This document shows positions 57,619 through 64,000 of a stretch of DNA of 64,000 nt, one piece after another. Below the pieces are notes generated by a model. The model was not told the origin of the DNA, did not search any database, and saw only the letters and a list, made by a program, of their open reading frames with translations. The stretch's first letter is position 1. Every line of letters starts with the position of its first letter. A program made the position numbers and the translations under genes. This DNA is from Micromonospora andamanensis. GTDB lineage: Bacteria > Actinomycetota > Actinomycetes > Mycobacteriales > Micromonosporaceae. The stretch is from NCBI RefSeq assembly GCF_016863495.1, contig NZ_BOOZ01000036.1, positions 1 through 64,000 of the forward strand, read 5' to 3'.

Positions 57619-58585
57619 CGATCCGGGCCGGCCGGGGTACCGGCGGCAGCGGCGGGGCAGGGGCTGGTCGTTCCTGGACCCGCGCGGTGAACCGGTGCGC
57701 GACCCCGACGAGCTGGACCGGCTGCGGGCACTTGTCATCCCGCCGGCCTGGCGGCAGGTGTGGATCTCGCCGTACCCCAACGGGCACATCCAGGCCATCG
57801 GCGTGGACGCGGCCGGCCGGAAGCAGTACCTCTACCACCCGCTGTGGCGGCAGCGGCAGGACGAGGCGAAGTTCGACCACGTGCTGGAGGTTGCGGGCCG
57901 GCTGCCGCTGTTGCGTGAGCGCGTCGACACTGACCTGACGGTGCGGGGACTGCGCCGCGAGCGGGTGTTGGCCACGGTGACCCGGCTGCTCGACATGGGC
58001 ACCTTCCGGGTCGGCAGCGACCAGTACGCGGCGGGCGAGGATCCGACCTTCGGGGTGGCCACCCTGCGCCCCGAGCACGCCCGGCTCCGCCGGGGTTGTG
58101 TGCTGTTCGAGTTCCCGGCCAAGGGCGGCATCGAGCAGGTACGGCTGATCTCCGACCCGCAGTTGTGCCGGGTGTTGACCGACCTGCGTCGGCGTCGGCG
58201 GGCGGCGGACCGGTTGTTCGGCTACTGGGACGGGCGGCAGTGGCGCGACGTTCGGGCCGACGAGGTGAACGACTACCTACGGGAGGCCAGCGGCGGTGAG
58301 ATGACCGCCAAGGACTTCCGCACCTGGCATGCCACGGTACGGGCGGCGACGGAGCTGGCCACGTTCGCCTCCGCCGGTTCGGTGACCGCCCGTCGTCGGG
58401 CGGTGGCGGCGGTGATGAGGCAGGTGGCGGAGTTGCTGGGGAACACGCCGACGGTGGCTCGCGCGTCGTACGTGGATCCGAGGGTGGTGGATCTGTTCCA
58501 CGACGGCGTGGTCGCCCCGGTTACCGAGGACACCTCGCCGGAGCAGGCCGAGCGGGCGGTGCTGACCCTGCTGGGGCGGAGCTGA
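57602..58585 (+). CDS. Type IB DNA topoisomerase
   Basis: A 327-residue poxvirus-like topoisomerase IB that relaxes supercoils through a 3'-phosphotyrosyl intermediate. The N-terminal domain includes IPPAWRQVWISPYPNGHIQAIGVDAAGRKQYLYHPLWR. The catalytic domain has FRVGSDQYA, GEMTAKDFRTWHAT, and the nucleophile Tyr in ARASYVDPRVVDLF. The GTG start (57602) is inside the end of the heptosyltransferase gene, so it is read from the heptose operon's transcript, at least in part. A functional link is not obvious. Confidence 0.92.
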   Translation: MRLRRSDPGRPGYRRQRRGRGWSFLDPRGEPVRDPDELDRLRALVIPPAWRQVWISPYPNGHIQAIGVDAAGRKQYLYHPLWRQRQDEAKFDHVLEVAGRLPLLRERVDTDLTVRGLRRERVLATVTRLLDMGTFRVGSDQYAAGEDPTFGVATLRPEHARLRRGCVLFEFPAKGGIEQVRLISDPQLCRVLTDLRRRRRAADRLFGYWDGRQWRDVRADEVNDYLREASGGEMTAKDFRTWHATVRAATELATFASAGSVTARRRAVAAVMRQVAELLGNTPTVARASYVDPRVVDLFHDGVVAPVTEDTSPEQAERAVLTLLGRS

Positions 58586-58591
58586 CCGCCG

Positions 58592-59350
58592 TCACCCCGA
58601 CGGCGCGGCAGCCCGGGTCTCGATCATGGCCGCCACTCCGTCGAGGATCCGGTCCAGCCCGAACCGCCATTCCAGGTCGACGTCGTCGTCGTACTGTTCA
58701 CCCTCGGCCAGCAGCTCGTGGATCGCCGGGTACGGGCCGGGCGCGGTGAGGGTGGCGAGGTGCTGCCAGTAGCGCAGGCCCACCTCCTCCGGGGTACTAC
58801 CGGTCCGGGCGGCGGCCTCGGCGATGTCCGCGGTGAGCGTGGCCCAGCTGCGGGCGTACCCGCTGACCAGCATGATCGCGGCGATCCGCTCACTGGCGCG
58901 GAGCCCGGTGCCGCGCAGCGCGGCGAGCCCGTACTCCAGCCAGCGCACCTGGTTGGGGTTGATCGGGGGGCCACTGATCGGCACGTGCCGCATCCAGGGC
59001 TGTCGGCGCAGCGCTGTGACGTTTCCCTCGCCCCAGCGGGACAGCGCCGGTCGCCAGCCCTCGTCCACGCCGCGCGGGGGTGGTGGCGGGCCGAACGCGG
59101 TGTCCACCATCAGGTCGAGCAGGTCGTGTTTGGTCGGCACGTACCGGTACAGCGACATCGTCGCCACGCCGAGTTCGCTTGCCACCCGGCTCATCGACAC
59201 CGCCGGCAGCCCTTCGGCCTGGGCGATCTGGATCCCGGCGGCGACCACCTGATCCAGGCTGAGACTGCGCTTCGGACCACGGCTCGGGCGGTCGCGCAGG
59301 CCCCAGGCGAGCGCGACGTTCTCAGGCAGCTCGACGTCGGGTCCGTTCAC
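58592..59350 (-). CDS. TetR-family repressor with TetR_C domain
   Basis: A 252-residue repressor. The HTH lies at about 40-85: LDQVVAAGIQIAQAEGLPAVSMSRVASELGVATMSLYRYVPTKHDLLDLM. The C-terminal part resembles tetracyclin-repressor-type ligand domains (GLAALRGTGLRASERIAAIMLVSGYARSW). The GTG at 59350 follows GGGAGGTGGA. It is divergent from an ABC exporter, with two palindromic operators between them, so it probably represses the exporter until a drug-like ligand binds. Confidence 0.9.
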   Translation of the reverse strand: MNGPDVELPENVALAWGLRDRPSRGPKRSLSLDQVVAAGIQIAQAEGLPAVSMSRVASELGVATMSLYRYVPTKHDLLDLMVDTAFGPPPPPRGVDEGWRPALSRWGEGNVTALRRQPWMRHVPISGPPINPNQVRWLEYGLAALRGTGLRASERIAAIMLVSGYARSWATLTADIAEAAARTGSTPEEVGLRYWQHLATLTAPGPYPAIHELLAEGEQYDDDVDLEWRFGLDRILDGVAAMIETRAAAPSG

Positions 59351-59385
59351 TCCACCTCCCAGGCACGTTGACCGCCAGCATAACC

Positions 59386-59424
59386 TCTGCGTATGGTCTA
59401 CGCAGATAAGCGTATGGCATACGC
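59386..59424. promoter_or_regulatory. Tandem TetR operators
   Basis: Two 15-base palindromes, GCGTATGGTCTACGC (59389-59403) and GCGTATGGCATACGC (59410-59424), match in 13 of 15 positions with centres 21 bases apart, two helical turns. The first extends to 21 bases (59386-59406). They occupy the divergent promoter region between the TetR gene and the ABC exporter. Confidence 0.85.
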
Positions 59425-59440
59425 AGATTTGGAGGGTGTC

Positions 59441-60406
59441 ATGGTGCACGGACCGCCAGCTGTCGAGCTTGTCGATCTGCGCAAGTCCTTCGGGGAGCAC
59501 GTGGTGCTCGACGGGTTGTCCCTGCGGGTGCCCACGGGTGGGGTGCACGCCCTGCTGGGCCAGAACGGGGCCGGGAAGACCACCACGGTGCGGATCCTGG
59601 CCACGCTGACCCGGCCGGATTCGGGTACCGCCCGGGTCGCCGGCCACGACGTGGTGCGTGAGCGGCGGCGGGTACGCCGGACGATCAGCCTCGCCGGCCA
59701 GCACGCGGCGCTCGACGACGGACAGACCGGCGTGGAGAACCTGACGATGCTGGCCCGGCTCACCGGGTTGCGCGCGCCGGCCGCCCGCGCCCGCGCCGCG
59801 GCGCTGCTGGACCGCTTCGACCTGGCCGACGCCGCCGGGCGGCAGGTGGTGACGTACTCCGGTGGGATGCGGCGCCGCCTCGACCTGGCGGCCAGCCTGG
59901 TCGGCGCACCGTCAGTGATCTTCCTGGACGAGCCCACCACAGGTCTGGACCCGCGCAGCCGGCAGGCGCTGTGGGAGGTGATCGGCGAGCTTTCCGGTGC
60001 CGGGGTGACGGTGCTGCTCACCACGCAGTATCTGGAGGAGGCCGATCGTCTGGCCGACCAGATCATGGTGCTGCACGGCGGCGGGCTCGTCGCCGAGGGC
60101 ACGGCGGCAGACCTCAAGCGCCGCTTCGGCGCCCAGCGGTTGGAGCTGACCTGGCGCGACGCCGCCGGTCTCGCTGAGGCGGCACGGCGGTTGGGGGCCC
60201 GGGTCACCCATCGCGAGCCGGCTCGGCTGGCGCTGTCGGTGGCCACCGACGGCAGCGCGCCACAGGTCCGCAGCCTGCTCGATGAGGTCGATCCGGACCG
60301 GCACGGGGTGGTCCGGTTCACCGTTCGGGAGGCGACCCTCGATGACGTCTTCTTCACCCTCACCGACCGTCCGGCTAGCGCCGCGCGGGAGGTGGCCGGT
60401 GTCTGA
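59441..60406 (+). CDS. DrrA-type ABC transporter ATP-binding protein
   Basis: A 321-residue ATPase of the daunorubicin-resistance type. Walker A LLGQNGAGKTTT, the Q-loop region (SLAGQHAALDDGQTG), signature VTYSGGMRRRLDLAASL, Walker B VIFLDEPTTGLD and the H-loop TTQYLEEAD are all present. The C-terminal 80 residues (VTHREPARLALSVA... EATLDDVFFTLTDRP) are typical of DrrA. ATG 59441 follows GGAGGGTGTC. It overlaps the permease start by eight bases. It should power drug or lipid export. Confidence 0.93.
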   Translation: MVHGPPAVELVDLRKSFGEHVVLDGLSLRVPTGGVHALLGQNGAGKTTTVRILATLTRPDSGTARVAGHDVVRERRRVRRTISLAGQHAALDDGQTGVENLTMLARLTGLRAPAARARAAALLDRFDLADAAGRQVVTYSGGMRRRLDLAASLVGAPSVIFLDEPTTGLDPRSRQALWEVIGELSGAGVTVLLTTQYLEEADRLADQIMVLHGGGLVAEGTAADLKRRFGAQRLELTWRDAAGLAEAARRLGARVTHREPARLALSVATDGSAPQVRSLLDEVDPDRHGVVRFTVREATLDDVFFTLTDRPASAAREVAGV

Positions 60407-61163
60407 GCTGACCCTCCGACCGATGCACGCCGCCGTGATGGTCGGCCGTTGCGTACGGCTGTCCCGCCGCAACGTCGACGCGCTGCTCACCTCGCTGCTG
60501 CTACCGGTGATCCTGATGCTGCTCTTCGTCTTCCTGTTCGGTGGGGCGATCGACACCGGTTCGGCGTACGTGACCTACGTGGTGCCCGGGGTGCTGCTGC
60601 TCTGCGCCGGCTTCGGCGCGGCCGGCACGGCGGTGAGCGTCACCACCGACCTGACCAACGGCATGATCGAACGGCTACGCACGATGGATGTCGGCGCCAC
60701 CTCGATCCTGGCCGGGCACGTGGTGGCCAGCGTGGCCCGCAACACGGTGTCCACGGTGCTGGTGCTGGGGGTGGCGGTGGCCATCGGGTTCCGGCCGGCC
60801 GTCGCGCCGCTGCGCTGGCTGGCCGCCGCCGGGGTGCTGCTGCTGTTCCTGCTGGCGGTGTCGTGGCTGTCGGCGGCGTTCGGCCTGCTGGCCAGGACCC
60901 CGGAGGCGGCCAACGGCTACACCTTCCTGGTGATGTTCCTGCCCTATCCGAGCAGCGCCTTCGTCCCGGTCGAGACCATGCCCGGCTGGCTCCGTGGCTT
61001 CGCCGAGCACCAGCCGGTCACCCCGGTCATCGAGTCGCTGCGCGGCCTCCTGCTGGACACCCCGGTCGGCACGGCACCCACCCGCGCAGCGGCCTGGTGC
61101 CTAGCCCTGCTCGCCCTCGCCGTGCTCCTCTCCGCCCTCCTCTTCCCCCGCCGCGTCGCCTGA
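60399..61163 (+). CDS. DrrB-type ABC-2 transporter permease
   Basis: A 254-residue integral membrane protein with six helices. It has the ABC-2 family features LLLPVILMLLFVFLFGGAID, GAAGTAVSVTTDLTNGMIERLRTM, and FLPYPSSAFVPVETMPGWLRGFAEHQPVTPVIESLRGLL. It forms an exporter with the preceding ATPase, under the divergent TetR. The substrate is probably an antibiotic or other hydrophobic compound (inference). GTG 60399 lies within the ATPase gene. Followed by hairpin element 2. Confidence 0.92.
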   Translation: MSELTLRPMHAAVMVGRCVRLSRRNVDALLTSLLLPVILMLLFVFLFGGAIDTGSAYVTYVVPGVLLLCAGFGAAGTAVSVTTDLTNGMIERLRTMDVGATSILAGHVVASVARNTVSTVLVLGVAVAIGFRPAVAPLRWLAAAGVLLLFLLAVSWLSAAFGLLARTPEAANGYTFLVMFLPYPSSAFVPVETMPGWLRGFAEHQPVTPVIESLRGLLLDTPVGTAPTRAAAWCLALLALAVLLSALLFPRRVA

Positions 61164-61178
61164 CGCCCTCCCCACCGT

Positions 61179-61239
61179 GTTGACCATGAGGTTGGCGGCG
61201 GTTTCGATCTCGAAAACTGCCGCCAACCTCATGATCAAC
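61179..61239. repeat. Long intergenic hairpin element, copy 2
   Basis: A 61-base inverted repeat ending AACCTCATGATCAAC, between the convergent permease and hypothetical genes. It is homologous, in reverse orientation, to the element at 15566-15626. An A-T pair in the stem of copy 1 is a G-C pair here, a compensatory change that indicates the fold itself is selected or was copied as a hairpin. Confidence 0.9.
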
Positions 61240-61261
61240 GAGGCAGGTGGGGGCGGTGGGG

Positions 61262-61792
61262 TCAGTCGTTGAGGATCTGGGAGAGGCGGTCGCGGAAGCG
61301 GCGCTCGGACGGGCTGACCTCGGTGCCGCCGAGGCCGAGCACACCGCCGGTGCTGGCCGCGCCGACCACCTGCTCGGCGATCTCCACCAGCCAGTGCCGG
61401 TACGCGCCCGCCTCGCCCTCGTCGACCTTCGCCGCCAGCAGCGCCGACGCCTCCTTCGCCCGGCCCAGCACGTCCTCGGCGTAGCCGCGCGGGTCCGCCG
61501 GGGAGATGACAGGCATCTCCTCACCGGCCTCGGGGTCGCCGACCCGGGTGACGATCTCGCCGGCCACGGCGGCCACCAGCGGGCTGGCTGACTCCCGCCC
61601 GCCGGAGATGGTCTCCAGGCCGGCGGCGCCCTCGGCCATCGTCGCCTTGGTGCCGTCGGACTCGGCGGCGCTTGCCGCGGTGAGCACCGACTGCGGCAGG
61701 CCGACAAGCAGCCCCCACTCCTCGTCGGAAAAACCGAAACCGGTGTACGCCGGCTCTTCGATCACAACCCACCCCTCCCGCTCGTCGTTCAC
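61262..61792 (-). CDS. Hypothetical protein
   Basis: A 176-residue acidic, helical, soluble protein that I do not recognise. It begins MNDEREGWVVIEEPAYTGFGFSDEEWGLLVGLPQSVLTAASAAESDG and includes EDVLGRAKEASALLAAKVDEGEAGAYRHWLVEIAEQVVGAAS, which looks like a four-helix bundle. It is ended by SERRFRDRLSQILND. GTG start with GAGGA one base away. Convergent with the exporter operon. The recQ gene upstream ends 39 bases before it, so the two may be cotranscribed. Confidence 0.7.
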   Translation of the reverse strand: MNDEREGWVVIEEPAYTGFGFSDEEWGLLVGLPQSVLTAASAAESDGTKATMAEGAAGLETISGGRESASPLVAAVAGEIVTRVGDPEAGEEMPVISPADPRGYAEDVLGRAKEASALLAAKVDEGEAGAYRHWLVEIAEQVVGAASTGGVLGLGGTEVSPSERRFRDRLSQILND

Positions 61793-61831
61793 GTCCTCGT
61801 CAGCCGCGCCGCCCGTGGCGGCCGGCTCAGG

Positions 61832-63463
61832 TTAGTCCAGGGTGAGCAGACCCTGTTCGGACACCACGCTCACCGACAACGTCTTGTACCCGACCTCGTC
61901 GAACAGGACAGTCATCCGGCCCTCCTCGTAGCTGAGCACCAGGCCGGAACCCCACTCGGCGTGCCGCACCTGACTGTGCACCGGGAACGGGCCGACCGAG
62001 CCGTCGTCGGGCACGCTGGTGCCGGCGTGGCAGTTGTCGCAGTGCCCGCAGATCTCGGTCATCTGCTCGCCGAAGTAGGCGAGCAACGTCTGACCCCGGC
62101 AGGCGCTGGTCTCGGCGAAGGCGCGCATCATGTCGGTACGCGACCGGGTCAGGCTCTGCTGCCGTTCCGCCTCGGCCACCGCCGCCGTCGCCGCGTCGAC
62201 CGGAGTGGGGGCGTAGCGGGTTGCGCCGACCCGTTGCCCCGCCGCCTGCTGGGCCGCGCCGACCTGCTCCAGCAGGGCGAGGTACTGCCCGAGCTTGCGG
62301 GGACCGAGCCCGGTCACCTCGCGTAGTTCCTTCCGGGTGGTCGGCTCCTTGCGCAGCAACGCGGCCAGGTCGCGCAGCTCGGTGGCGTCGGGCAGGCCGC
62401 CGCTGAAGAAGCGTTGCAGCCCGACGTCCTCGGCCTGCCACAGCAACAGGACCCGGGCCGCCTCGCCGTCGCGCCCGGCACGGCCGATCTCCTGGAAGTA
62501 GCTGTCCGGCGAGTCGGGCAGTGCCATGTGCACCACCCAGGCGATGTTGGGCTTGTCGATGCCCATGCCGAAGGCCGAGGTCGCCACCATGATCGGCACC
62601 TGGTCGGCGAGGAACGCCTCGTGCAGCCGGGCACGGGCGTTGGCCGGCATCCCACCGTGGTAGTACTGCGCGGGATAGCCCGCGTCGGTCAGCCGGGCGG
62701 ACAGTTCCTCGGCGGCGCGACGGGTGGGCACGTAGATGATGCCGGGCCGCTCGTCGTCGCGCAGCAGGGCGATCAGCCGCCGCCACCGGTAGTCCTCGGT
62801 GGGACAGTGCGCCACCTCCAGGAAGAGGTTCGGCCGGTCCAGGCCGGACACCACGATCTCGGGCTTGCGCAGCCGCAGCCGGTCGACGATGTCGTCGCGT
62901 ACCGGCGGGGAGGCGGTGGCGGTCAACGCCACCACAGGCGGTCGGCCGATGCCCTCGATGAGTTGCCCGAGGGCCAGGTAGTCCGGCCGGAAGTCGTGGC
63001 CCCAGGCGGAGATGCAGTGCGCCTCGTCGATCGCGACGAGCGCCGGTTTCAACGCGCGCACCTCGGCCAGCCGGTCGGGGTTGGCCAGTTGCTCCGGGGT
63101 GATGAAGAGGAACTCGGCCCGTCCGTCGCGGATCTCGGCGATCGCCTCGGCCTGCTGGGCCGCCGTCTCGTCCGAGCTGATCCGGACGGCGCGCAGTTCC
63201 GATCGCTGTCGCTCGTTGAGCGCGGCGATCTGGTCCTGCTGGAGCGCCAGGAGCGGGGAGATCACCACGGTCGGGCCGGGGATCAGGCTGGCCGGGATCT
63301 GGTAGATCGCCGACTTGCCGGCGCCGGTGGGTAGCACCACCAGGGCGTCGCGGCGGCGCATCACGGCCCGCATCGCGGCCAACTGGTTGGGACGCAGGGC
63401 GGTCCAACCGAACAGGCTGCGCGCGGCTCGGCGCAACGACATCGAGTGCGTGGTCAGCTTCAT
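61832..63463 (-). CDS. recQ: RecQ-family ATP-dependent DNA helicase
   Basis: A 543-residue 3'-5' DNA helicase. Motif 0 FGWTALRPNQLAAM, Walker A LPTGAGKS, DEAH box IDEAHCISAWGHDFRPDY with the RecQ aromatic loop, TATASPPVRDDI, and motif VI QEIGRAGRDGEAARVLLLW. The zinc site is CRGQTLLAYFGEQMTEICGHCDNC. A short C-terminal region (EWGSGLVLSYEEGRMTVLFDEVGYKTLSV) replaces the HRDC domain. I start at ATG 63463; a TTG at 63514 would add 17 residues overlapping the next gene's stop. Confidence 0.93.
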   Translation of the reverse strand: MKLTTHSMSLRRAARSLFGWTALRPNQLAAMRAVMRRRDALVVLPTGAGKSAIYQIPASLIPGPTVVISPLLALQQDQIAALNERQRSELRAVRISSDETAAQQAEAIAEIRDGRAEFLFITPEQLANPDRLAEVRALKPALVAIDEAHCISAWGHDFRPDYLALGQLIEGIGRPPVVALTATASPPVRDDIVDRLRLRKPEIVVSGLDRPNLFLEVAHCPTEDYRWRRLIALLRDDERPGIIYVPTRRAAEELSARLTDAGYPAQYYHGGMPANARARLHEAFLADQVPIMVATSAFGMGIDKPNIAWVVHMALPDSPDSYFQEIGRAGRDGEAARVLLLWQAEDVGLQRFFSGGLPDATELRDLAALLRKEPTTRKELREVTGLGPRKLGQYLALLEQVGAAQQAAGQRVGATRYAPTPVDAATAAVAEAERQQSLTRSRTDMMRAFAETSACRGQTLLAYFGEQMTEICGHCDNCHAGTSVPDDGSVGPFPVHSQVRHAEWGSGLVLSYEEGRMTVLFDEVGYKTLSVSVVSEQGLLTLD

Positions 63464-63503
63464 CGAAGGCCGCAGGTACCCGGCAGGCTCCGCGCCGAAA
63501 CCC

Positions 63504-63517
63504 GCGTTGATCAACGC
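63504..63517. repeat. CGTTGATCAACG palindrome at gene end
   Basis: A 14-base perfect palindrome containing GTTGATCAAC. It holds the stop codon of the LLM gene, in the same CGT-TGA-TCA context as the GNAT stop within hairpin element 1. It matches the outer ends of the 61-base elements with the middle missing. Confidence 0.55.
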
Positions 63518-64000
63518 ACCCGGGGCAGCACCTCGCGCTGGTACAGGTCGAGCAGTCCGGCCCAGTTCGGCCCGGTGTTGGCGACGTACACCTCGTCGAA
63601 ACCGGCAGTGGCGTACGCGTCGATCTTCGCGAGGTGGGCGTCGGCGTCGTTGCCGCAGACGAACGCCTCGCGCATCGCCTCCGGATCGACAAGGGTGGCG
63701 GCCTGCTCGAAGTGGCGGGGCGAGGGCAGCACCTGGAGCAGCTCACCGGGGATCGCCTCGGTCGGCCAGCGCTCGTACGCCAGCCGCATGCCCTCCTCCA
63801 CAGTAGGCGCGTACGCGGCCTTGAAACCGGCCTGGCAGGGCTTGTCGCCGCCACCGTTGTCCCGGAACCGCCCCACCAGCTCGCCGTCGGGCTCGGTGTT
63901 GACGAAACCGTCGCCGATCCGCGCGGCCAGGTCCACCGCCTTCGGCCCGAACGCCGAGACGTAGATCGGCGGGGGAGTGTCGGGCAGCGTGTAGATCCGC
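63511..64000 (-). CDS. F420-dependent LLM oxidoreductase (partial)
   Basis: The C-terminal 163 or so residues of an LLM-class oxidoreductase whose 5' part lies beyond the window. Visible sequence includes IYVSAFGPKAVDLAARIGDGFVNTEPDGELV and AAYAPTVEEGMRLAYERWPTEAIPGELLQVLPSPRHFEQAA, ending FDEVYVANTGPNWAGLLDLYQREVLPRVR, which resembles F420-dependent glucose-6-phosphate dehydrogenase-like enzymes (TIGR03557 type). It is 47 bases upstream of recQ on the same strand. Confidence 0.85.
   Translation of the reverse strand, partial: RIYTLPDTPPPIYVSAFGPKAVDLAARIGDGFVNTEPDGELVGRFRDNGGGDKPCQAGFKAAYAPTVEEGMRLAYERWPTEAIPGELLQVLPSPRHFEQAATLVDPEAMREAFVCGNDADAHLAKIDAYATAGFDEVYVANTGPNWAGLLDLYQREVLPRVR

Noticed and set aside
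1..64000. CRISPR, prophage, insertion sequence or biosynthetic megasynthase
   Set aside because: No regularly spaced direct repeats, no integrase or transposase motifs, no phage structural genes and no PKS or NRPS domains were seen on either strand.

Overview
The window is very GC-rich, densely coding DNA. Its content points to a filamentous actinomycete, most likely Micromonosporaceae (Micromonospora-like; inferred from gene content, not searched): F420-type luciferase-like oxidoreductases, XRE/DUF397 pairs, a SigB/SigF-type sigma factor, a class F sortase, CBM2-bearing cellulases and GTG starts. I found about 57 genes, no rRNA, tRNA, CRISPR, prophage or transposase.

Layout. 0.1-12 kb: a DUF3516 helicase, trmB, a secreted protein with its class F sortase, a MhuD-like haem-degrading enzyme, exonuclease III, a PAC2/hydrolase pair, and SGNH and monooxygenase-domain proteins. 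12-16 kb: a broken NmrA-type reductase, a DUF6343-like protein, succinic semialdehyde dehydrogenase, an LLM oxidoreductase and a GNAT. 16-24 kb: a modular GH9 cellulase under a CebR-type operator, a PP2C phosphatase, HrpB helicase and an XRE/DUF397 regulatory pair. 24-33 kb: GPP34, an amino-acid permease coupled to a GNAT, the sigma factor, a phospholipase D-like protein, and a MarR-pirin operon. 33-40 kb: a GH6 cellulase with a second CebR-type box, an FAD enzyme, a Na+/H+ antiporter whose reading frame runs on into the FAD gene, and a PAS/GAF/SpoIIE/HATPase regulator. 40-47 kb: a stress island (MscS-like membrane protein, DUF2795, SRPBCC, YihY/BrkB, ChaB, aldehyde dehydrogenase, FAD oxidoreductase), in which at least six promoters match or nearly match the GTTT-N14-16-GGGTA consensus of SigB/SigF-type sigma factors. 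48-57.6 kb: polyprenol-phosphate mannose synthase, then a tightly overlapping seven-gene cluster with all enzymes for making an ADP-heptose (GmhA, GmhB, HldE), two GT9 heptosyltransferase domains, two GT4-like glycosyltransferases and an SDR. 57.6-64 kb: topoisomerase IB, a TetR-controlled DrrAB-type ABC exporter, a RecQ helicase and the 3' end of an LLM oxidoreductase.

Most notable are (1) the ADP-heptose/heptosyltransferase operon in an organism that should lack LPS; (2) the SigB-type promoter set, including two back-to-back divergent promoter pairs and a recurrent near-leaderless layout; (3) a family of long intergenic hairpins (GATCAWGARGTT arms) with compensatory changes between copies; and (4) two distant cellulase genes sharing a CebR-type operator. 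All family calls come from reading the sequences; no database search was run.
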